64,000 nucleotides of DNA from Streptomyces cyaneus (lineage in GTDB: Bacteria; Actinomycetota; Actinomycetes; Streptomycetales; Streptomycetaceae). Below, in pieces: positions 59,720 through 64,000 of the stretch. Every line of letters starts with the position of its first letter. Position 1 is the stretch's first letter. A model generated the notes under the pieces. That model saw only the letters and a list, made by a program, of their open reading frames with translations, was not told the DNA's origin and made no database searches. The DNA is taken from NCBI RefSeq assembly GCF_004028635.1, contig NZ_ML138679.1, forward strand, positions 186,001-250,000, given 5' to 3'. A program made the translations under genes and the position numbers.

Positions 59720-60606
59720 TCGGTCGCTGGGGTGAGGGCGGCGCGGGGCTGAGGTCGGTCGCTGGAGGCGAGGGCGGCGGCGCGGGGCTGAGGCGGGGCG
59801 TCTGCTTCGGGCGGGGGCGTGTGCTTCGGGCGGGAGCGAGGCTCGTGCGCTGCTGGCCGGATCGAGGCGCGTGCTCTTCGCGCCCGGCCCTCGCCCGTGC
59901 CCAGGCGTCTCCCCCGGCCGGGCCTCACTCCGGCCCGCGTTTCACCCCGCCGACACGTCAGGTCAGCTGAGGCCTCACTCGGACCTGCGCTTCACTCCGG
60001 CCTGCGCCTCACTCGCGCGGCCTAGGCCTCACTCCGGCTCTACGCGTCAGCCCCGCCCAGGCCCCACTCCCCTGGATCTCACGGTTACGCGTCCCGCGCT
60101 GTCTGGCTCAGCAGAGCCAGGACGGCTCGCTCAGCAGAGCTGAGAGGACGGCTCGAGTCGGAGCAACAGATGCAGGTCGGGCTGGGCGACCTCGACCGGG
60201 CGGACCGCGGAACGGCGGGGCGGAACCCTTCGTCGGGGCACAAGCCGTAGGGGCAGGGCTTCGGCCGGAGACCCGCGTTGGCAAAGAAGGGTAGGCAGGG
60301 ACGAGGGACTCGGCTCCGGTCTGGGCAGCCGGCTGAAGCCGGCTCGCTCGGCCGAAGTAACCGGCTCAGGCCGGAGGCGACGCTGCTTCGGGCCGGGTGG
60401 CAGGACGTCGGCCTGATGTTCCATGCCGAGAAGTCGCTGGGACGGGGTCTTGTCCGAGCTGAAGGAATTAGCCGAGTCCGTTCGCTCCGGACGGACGTCA
60501 TCCGGGCAGTTCAGGACGTTGCTCGTCCACATCGCCAGGCCCACCTGCAGCCCTGTCAGCCTTCGGCTCGCCACCTTCTGGCCCCTCTGATTACCGGGGC
60601 ATACAT
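59720..60606. other. Unexplained 0.9-kb spacer with degenerate short repeats
   Basis: No confident gene. GCCTCACTC recurs at 59922, 59972, 60006 and 60026, with a CTTCACTCCGG variant near 59990. GGCGCGGGGCTGAGG and GCTTCGGGCGGG each occur twice near 59740-59840. CTCAGCAGAGC occurs twice near 60110-60145, each able to fold. From about 60150 on, base composition looks less like neighbouring genes. It ends at the terminator hairpin at 60607. A decayed gene or a structured RNA are both possible. Confidence 0.5.
60131..60574 (-). CDS. Doubtful 147-aa ORF downstream of the DUF3040 gene
   Basis: A GTG at 60574 is preceded by AGAGGGG at good spacing, and the first 60 codons have fairly high third-position GC; later codons do not. 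The product, starting MASRRLTGLQVGLAMWTSNV, is rich in Arg, Pro and Ser and shows no recognisable domain or helix. It lies beyond a strong terminator hairpin. Possibly a decayed gene or chance frame. Confidence 0.22.
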   Translation of the reverse strand: MASRRLTGLQVGLAMWTSNVLNCPDDVRPERTDSANSFSSDKTPSQRLLGMEHQADVLPPGPKQRRLRPEPVTSAERAGFSRLPRPEPSPSSLPTLLCQRGSPAEALPLRLVPRRRVPPRRSAVRPVEVAQPDLHLLLRLEPSSQLC

Positions 60607-60641
60607 CAGGGGGTGGCCACCTGGTCGGTGGTCACCCCCTG
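60607..60641. terminator. Strong hairpin terminator
   Basis: CAGGGGGTG pairs with CACCCCCTG and the inner CCACC with GGTGG, a 15-bp stem around the loop TGGTC. It lies 24 bp past the stop of the minus-strand DUF3040 gene and can serve transcripts from either side. Confidence 0.8.
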
Positions 60642-60665
60642 CGTGTCCAGGAGCTGCTCGTCGAG

Positions 60666-61061
60666 CTAATGGCCGCCCTGTTCGTCGCGGCGGCGCTGCC
60701 AGCGCTGCTCGATGCGGTCCATCATGGAACGCTTCTGACGGGGCTGCCGGCGGGCGTGCGGGCCGCCGGAGGCGGGCTGTTCGCCCGGCTTGGGGGCCTT
60801 GCGCCAGCCGGTCACGGCGAGTACCGCACAGCCCAGCATGACCAGGAAGCCCACCACGCTGAGCCAGACCTGCTTGGCGACCATTCCTGCCATGAGGAGC
60901 GCGATACCTACGAGGAAGCCAGCGACCGCCTGGTAGACCCGTCGCCGGGTGTACGTGCGCAGCCCGCTTCCCTCAAGCGCTGTCGCGAACTTGGGATCTT
61001 CGGCGTACAGCGCTCGCTCCATCTGCTCGAGCATTCGCTGCTCGTGCTCCGAGAGCGGCAC
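60666..61061 (-). CDS. DUF3040 small membrane protein
   Basis: 131 aa. The N-terminal MPLSEHEQRMLEQMERALYA is the DUF3040 hallmark, continuing EDPKFATALEGSGLR. Two hydrophobic helices follow (about 44-62 and 66-84), then a basic, Gln/Arg-rich cytoplasmic tail ending RRRDEQGGH. GTG at 61061 behind GGAGGACTCC. Function unknown. TATCCT on the minus strand about 50 bp upstream could be its -10. The 288-bp spacer beyond has no other gene. Confidence 0.9.
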   Translation of the reverse strand: MPLSEHEQRMLEQMERALYAEDPKFATALEGSGLRTYTRRRVYQAVAGFLVGIALLMAGMVAKQVWLSVVGFLVMLGCAVLAVTGWRKAPKPGEQPASGGPHARRQPRQKRSMMDRIEQRWQRRRDEQGGH

Positions 61062-61349
61062 GGAGTCCTCCTCATCGTGCAGTCGCCGGGGCGACCCGGG
61101 GGGTCCCTTCAGGATAGGCAGGGAATCGCCCCCGTGAAACCCGCCCCTCTACGCCAATTGGCCAACCGGGCTCCGCCATGGACGTCCCGACTCGCTGAGA
61201 TCTGCATTCCCCAGCGGCCGACCCGTCATGCCGGAACGGTCTCCCTCGATCATACGGCGCTGCGCGCCCGATCGGGGGGCCTGTGGCGTACTCCATGTGC
61301 AGCCAAGTCCCTGATCAACGGCGCACCCCTGCGGTCCGCAGAGGACGGC

Positions 61350-62120
61350 TCAGGCCTCGGCGGTCTCCCGCGTCTCGCCGAGCACGTGGAGCTGCGTGGC
61401 CACCGAGTGGAAGGCGGACAGCTCGGCCGCCGCCTCCTCCAGCTTCAGCAGCGCCTCCAGCGCCCCGGGCTCGGTGTCCACCAGCACACCGGGGACCAGG
61501 TCGGCGAAGACCCGCACCCCGTGCACCGCACCGACCCGAAGGCCCGCCCCCTCGACCAGTCCGGTGAGCTGCTCGGCGGTGAAACGGCGCGGCACCGGGT
61601 CACCCTGACCCCAGCGGCCATCCGGGTCCTCCAGGGCCTGCTTGGCCTCCTTGAAGTGACCGGCGAGCGCCCGCGCCAGCACAGCGCCGCCCAGTCCGGC
61701 GGCGAGCAGGCTGAGGACGCCCTCGGCACGCAGCGCGGCCACCACGTTGCGCACGCCCTCGGCGGGGTCGTCGACGTACTCCAGGACGCCATGGCACAGC
61801 ACGACGTCGTACCCGCCGCGCTCGACCACGTCGAAGAGGCCGTGGGCGTCACCCTGGACGCCCCGCACCCGGTCGGCCACGTCGGCCTCGGCGGCACGCC
61901 GCTCCAGGGCGAAGAGCGCGTTCGGGCTGGGGTCGACGACGGTGACGCGGTGGCCGAGCCGGGCAAGGGGCACCGCGAAGTTGCCGCTGCCGCCTCCGGC
62001 GTCGAGGACGTCCAGCGCCTGGCGCCCCGTAGCCTTCACGCGGCGGTCCAGGGCATCCCGGAGGACTTCCCAAACCACGGCTGTACGAAGGGCAGCGCGG
62101 GGGCGCATCGGGTCCGACAC
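61350..62120 (-). CDS. SAM-dependent methyltransferase
   Basis: 256 aa class I methyltransferase. Motif I LDVLDAGGGSGNFAVPLARL, acidic end of strand 2 VTVVDPSPNALFAL, motif DAHGLFDVV and the post-motif strand VVLCHGVLEYVDDPAEGVRN are clear. FKEAKQALEDPDGRWGQGDP resembles CmoA/SmtA-like enzymes, but the substrate cannot be called. GTG at 62120. The 293-bp spacer to the HEPN gene carries only short CGGACAGCA repeats. Confidence 0.88.
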   Translation of the reverse strand: MSDPMRPRAALRTAVVWEVLRDALDRRVKATGRQALDVLDAGGGSGNFAVPLARLGHRVTVVDPSPNALFALERRAAEADVADRVRGVQGDAHGLFDVVERGGYDVVLCHGVLEYVDDPAEGVRNVVAALRAEGVLSLLAAGLGGAVLARALAGHFKEAKQALEDPDGRWGQGDPVPRRFTAEQLTGLVEGAGLRVGAVHGVRVFADLVPGVLVDTEPGALEALLKLEEAAAELSAFHSVATQLHVLGETRETAEA

Positions 62121-62413
62121 GGCAGTTGACTCCTCGGCGCGGCACCGCCACTTGCACGGCGGAGCGATCGGGCTGCCTCCCCGGCCCGGGTCACGGGAGC
62201 GGGAAGGCTTCAGGCGCCCTCCACCCTATTGCCTACGGCAGCCCACCCGGCCATCGCGATGCCGCGCGATGCCACCCGTCCGCGCGGCGGACGGCAACGG
62301 CGGACAGCACGGGCGGACAGCAGGGACGGACACCGTGACGGGGACGCGGACCTGGGGATGGGCACAGGCACTCCGACCGAGGCTTCGTGCCCCAGTGCCC
62401 GGCCGTTTCGCCG

Positions 62414-62986
62414 TCAGCCCGCGTCCGGCATGTCCTCGCGCGCGTGACGCGAGCCGTCGGTCCCGTCCGCGTCGGTGTCCGGTCGTGGCTGTGGCAGGAC
62501 CGGCTGGAGTACCAACATCCGCTCGACGAGGCGCAGGAACATCGCCACGTCGCGTATCAGGTCGTCGGCGTCCCGGCGGCTGGCCGCGCCCTGGATGCCC
62601 GCCTCGGCCCGGGCGCGGCGCCGGGCGCCCGAGGCGAACAGCGCGCTCCACTCGGTGAGTTCGGGGGCGATCTCGGGGAGCACTTCCCAGGCGCTCCTGA
62701 TGCGGGCCCGGCGCCTGGACGTGGGCTCGGGGCGCCCGCGCGCGGCGAGGACGGCGGCGGCGGTGCGCAGGGCGGCGAGGTGGGCCGTGGCATAGCGCTC
62801 GTTCGGCGTTTCCAGAACGGCGGCCTCGTCCAGTCCGGCACGGGCCTGGGCGAGCAGGTCGAGGGCGGCGGGCGGGGCCGTGGCCCGGCGGAGCACGGGG
62901 TGCACGTCGCTCGCCGGGCCGGTCAGTGAGGGGGCAGGGCCGGTGGCGCGGCGCCGGTGGGCGGCTGCTGCGTGGTAGCTGGCCAT
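62414..62986 (-). CDS. SAV_6107-type HEPN domain protein
   Basis: 190 aa, largely helical. The core (about 35-150: ALDLLAQARAGLDEAAVLET, NERYATAHLAALRTAAAVLA, AWEVLPEIAPELTEWSALFA, ADDLIRDVAMFLRLVERML) fits the actinobacterial HEPN family named after S. avermitilis SAV_6107, which has a conserved RxxxxH-like arrangement in some members (here RYATAH). HEPN proteins are often ribonucleases or toxin parts, but no partner antitoxin gene is adjacent. ATG at 62986. The C-terminus is acidic and disordered. Confidence 0.8.
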   Translation of the reverse strand: MASYHAAAAHRRRATGPAPSLTGPASDVHPVLRRATAPPAALDLLAQARAGLDEAAVLETPNERYATAHLAALRTAAAVLAARGRPEPTSRRRARIRSAWEVLPEIAPELTEWSALFASGARRRARAEAGIQGAASRRDADDLIRDVAMFLRLVERMLVLQPVLPQPRPDTDADGTDGSRHAREDMPDAG

Positions 62987-63115
62987 GACGAACCTCCTGT
63001 CGTCTGTGTGACGGCACGCCCTGATACGGGATGCCGTATGCGCCCATCGTGAGGTATGGCACTGACAATCCGTTCTGACCTGGGCTTTTGCTTCGATCGC
63101 GAGTTCGGGCTAACT

Positions 63116-63139
63116 TTTGCACTGACCAGTCAGTTCAAA
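63116..63139. promoter_or_regulatory. 24-bp palindrome upstream of the ABC-like operon
   Basis: TTTG-c-ACTGAC-ca-GTCAGT-t-CAAA: ten of twelve half-site positions symmetrical, ending 15 bp before the ATG and sitting in the expected promoter. Size and symmetry are typical of TetR-family operators. A related ACTGAC with AATCCGTTCTGAC lies at 63061-63079. Confidence 0.65.
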
Positions 63140-63153
63140 TTGAGGGGGCAGGG

Positions 63154-63984
63154 ATGGGGGGAACCGTGGCCGGAGCAGGCGTCACGGCCCTGGGCCTCGG
63201 TCTCGAAGGGCCCCGCGGATGGGCGTTCCGCGGGGTTTCCTTCGAGGCGGAGCCCGGCTCACTGATCACGATCGAGGGGCCGTCCGGCACCGGACGTACC
63301 TGCCTGTTGCTGGCGCTCACGGGACGGATGAAGCCCACCGAGGGAACCGCCACCGTGGGCTCGGCCGGGCTGCCCAAGCGCATGGCGGCGGTGCGGCGCA
63401 TCAGCGCCCTGGCCCACGTCCCGGGTGTGACCGACCTGGACCCGGCCCTGACCGTCGCCGAGCACCTCCACGAACGGGCGCTGCTGCAGCGGCGGTTCGG
63501 CGATTCCTGGCGCGGGCTGCTGCGGCCGCGTGCCGAGCGGAAGTCAGAGGCGAAGGTGCGGATCGAGGCCGCGCTCACGGCGGCCGGCCTCGACCGGGAC
63601 TCCCTGCCCAAGGGTTCCCGTACCGCCGTACGTGACCTGGAGCGTCTGGAGGCGCTGCGGCTGTCCGTCGCGCTGGCCCTGATCGCCCGCCCGCGCGTGC
63701 TCGGCGTCGACGACACCGATCTCAAGCTGTCGGACGCCGAACGGGTCGAGGCCTGGGCGCTGTTGAAGTCCATCGCCGAGGCCGGGACCACGGTCGTCGC
63801 GGTGTGCAGCGAGGCCCCCGACGACACCGTCAAGGTGTCCACGGCCCAGGAAGCCGACATCCAGAAGGGCGACGTCCCGAAGACCGACACCGCGTCCGCC
63901 GCCCAGGAATCCCCGGAAACCGACGGACCGGACACCGACGGAAAGGAGGCCGCCGATGCGATCGCCGAGGCTGGCCGCGCTTGA
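63154..63984 (+). CDS. ABC-ATPase-like protein with degenerate motifs
   Basis: 276 aa. The fold is that of an ABC nucleotide-binding domain, but key residues differ: Walker A reads IEGPSGTGRTCLLLAL (Arg for the catalytic Lys), no LSGGQ signature exists (VRDLERLEALRLSVALALIA lies in its place), Walker B RVLGVDDTDL has Asp-Asp-Thr-Asp instead of Asp-Glu, and the H-loop His is replaced in TTVVAVCSEAP. The C-terminal 40 residues are acidic and repetitive. The ATG at 63154 is behind GAGGGGGCA. It overlaps the following permease-like gene by 29 bp, an arrangement typical of YhgE/Pip operons. Confidence 0.85.
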   Translation: MGGTVAGAGVTALGLGLEGPRGWAFRGVSFEAEPGSLITIEGPSGTGRTCLLLALTGRMKPTEGTATVGSAGLPKRMAAVRRISALAHVPGVTDLDPALTVAEHLHERALLQRRFGDSWRGLLRPRAERKSEAKVRIEAALTAAGLDRDSLPKGSRTAVRDLERLEALRLSVALALIARPRVLGVDDTDLKLSDAERVEAWALLKSIAEAGTTVVAVCSEAPDDTVKVSTAQEADIQKGDVPKTDTASAAQESPETDGPDTDGKEAADAIAEAGRA

Positions 63985-64000
63985 GCTCCGGCGCTTCGGC
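63956..64000 (+). CDS. YhgE/Pip-like membrane protein, first 15 codons
   Basis: ATG at 63956 behind AAAGGAGGCC, running off the right edge. The visible residues MRSPRLAALELRRFG match the start I recall for Streptomyces YhgE/Pip family proteins, large membrane proteins of ABC-2-like topology related to phage-infection proteins. Too little is visible for certainty. Confidence 0.55.
   Translation, partial: MRSPRLAALELRRFG

Noticed and set aside
59720..60606. RNase P RNA or other known large structured RNA in the long spacer
   Set aside because: None of the conserved rnpB words I can recall (for example GAGGAACGTCCGGGCTCC or ACAGAAAACAGACCG) occur on either strand.
61072..61296. 74-codon minus-strand ORF upstream of the DUF3040 gene
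   Set aside because: No ribosome site, no recognisable protein features, and it covers the probable promoter.

Overview
This is a high-GC actinobacterial chromosome segment, almost certainly Streptomyces. The grounds are the third-position GC bias, frequent GTG starts, a PriA-type HisA, the division order ftsL-ftsI-murE-murF-mraY-murD-ftsW-murG-ftsQ-ftsZ-ylmD-ylmE-sepF-yggT-divIVA, and Streptomyces-type dispersed intergenic repeats. From memory the order resembles the S. coelicolor chromosome around the his, phoD, ileS and ftsZ loci; this was not checked by search. No insertion sequence, prophage, CRISPR array, rRNA or convincing tRNA is visible. It is a core-genome region.

Layout. (1) 1-4657, minus strand: a tightly coupled histidine operon hisD-hisC-hisB-(54-aa membrane protein)-hisH-priA, followed by the start of a RidA-like gene. 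(2) 4839-9359, plus strand: a membrane-anchored repeat protein, a hypothetical protein, a LON-domain protein, a YbaK deacylase and a 24-codon gene resembling ribosomal protein bL37, then a repeat-rich spacer. (3) 9360-13608, minus: an ABC-2 exporter (ATPase, a possible 54-aa linker ORF, permease), a DUF2567-like membrane protein and a NYN-domain protein. (4) 13845-19181: a 54-aa hydrophilic protein, replicative DNA polymerase dnaE and a DUF2252 protein. (5) 19271-25732: a membrane protein, a DsbA-like thioredoxin, a Tat-exported PhoD phosphatase with palindromes over its start codon, a secreted M43 metalloprotease, a dienelactone-hydrolase-like protein and an MscS channel. (6) 25837-31853, minus: a short-chain dehydrogenase, a CPA1 Na+/H+ antiporter, a GNAT enzyme, a RluA-family pseudouridine synthase, lspA, and a DksA/TraR protein with a histone-H1-like Lys/Ala tail. 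(7) 32138-35600, plus: ileS behind a translational-type T-box leader. (8) 35811-53697, minus: polar-growth and division genes and the dcw cluster, driven from a clear promoter upstream of rsmH. (9) 54120-59719, plus: a beta-carbonic anhydrase and a coupled MoxR / DUF58 / transglutaminase operon. (10) 59720-64000: an unexplained repeat-containing spacer, a DUF3040 protein, a methyltransferase, a HEPN protein, and an ABC-ATPase-like protein lacking key catalytic motifs, coupled to a permease that runs off the window and preceded by a strong palindrome.

The genes connect mainly through envelope growth. Lipid II synthesis (murE, murF, murD, mraY, murG), its polymerisation (ftsW, ftsI), divisome scaffolding (ftsQ, ftsL, ftsZ, sepF) and polar growth (divIVA) are contiguous. 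The items most worth a second look are the bL37-like microgene, the palindromes on phoD, the degenerate ATPase with its operator-like site, the H1-tailed DksA, the ileS leader and the spacer at 59720-60606. I found no clear case of a wholly new system. Functions are inferred from motifs read by eye, and no database search was possible.
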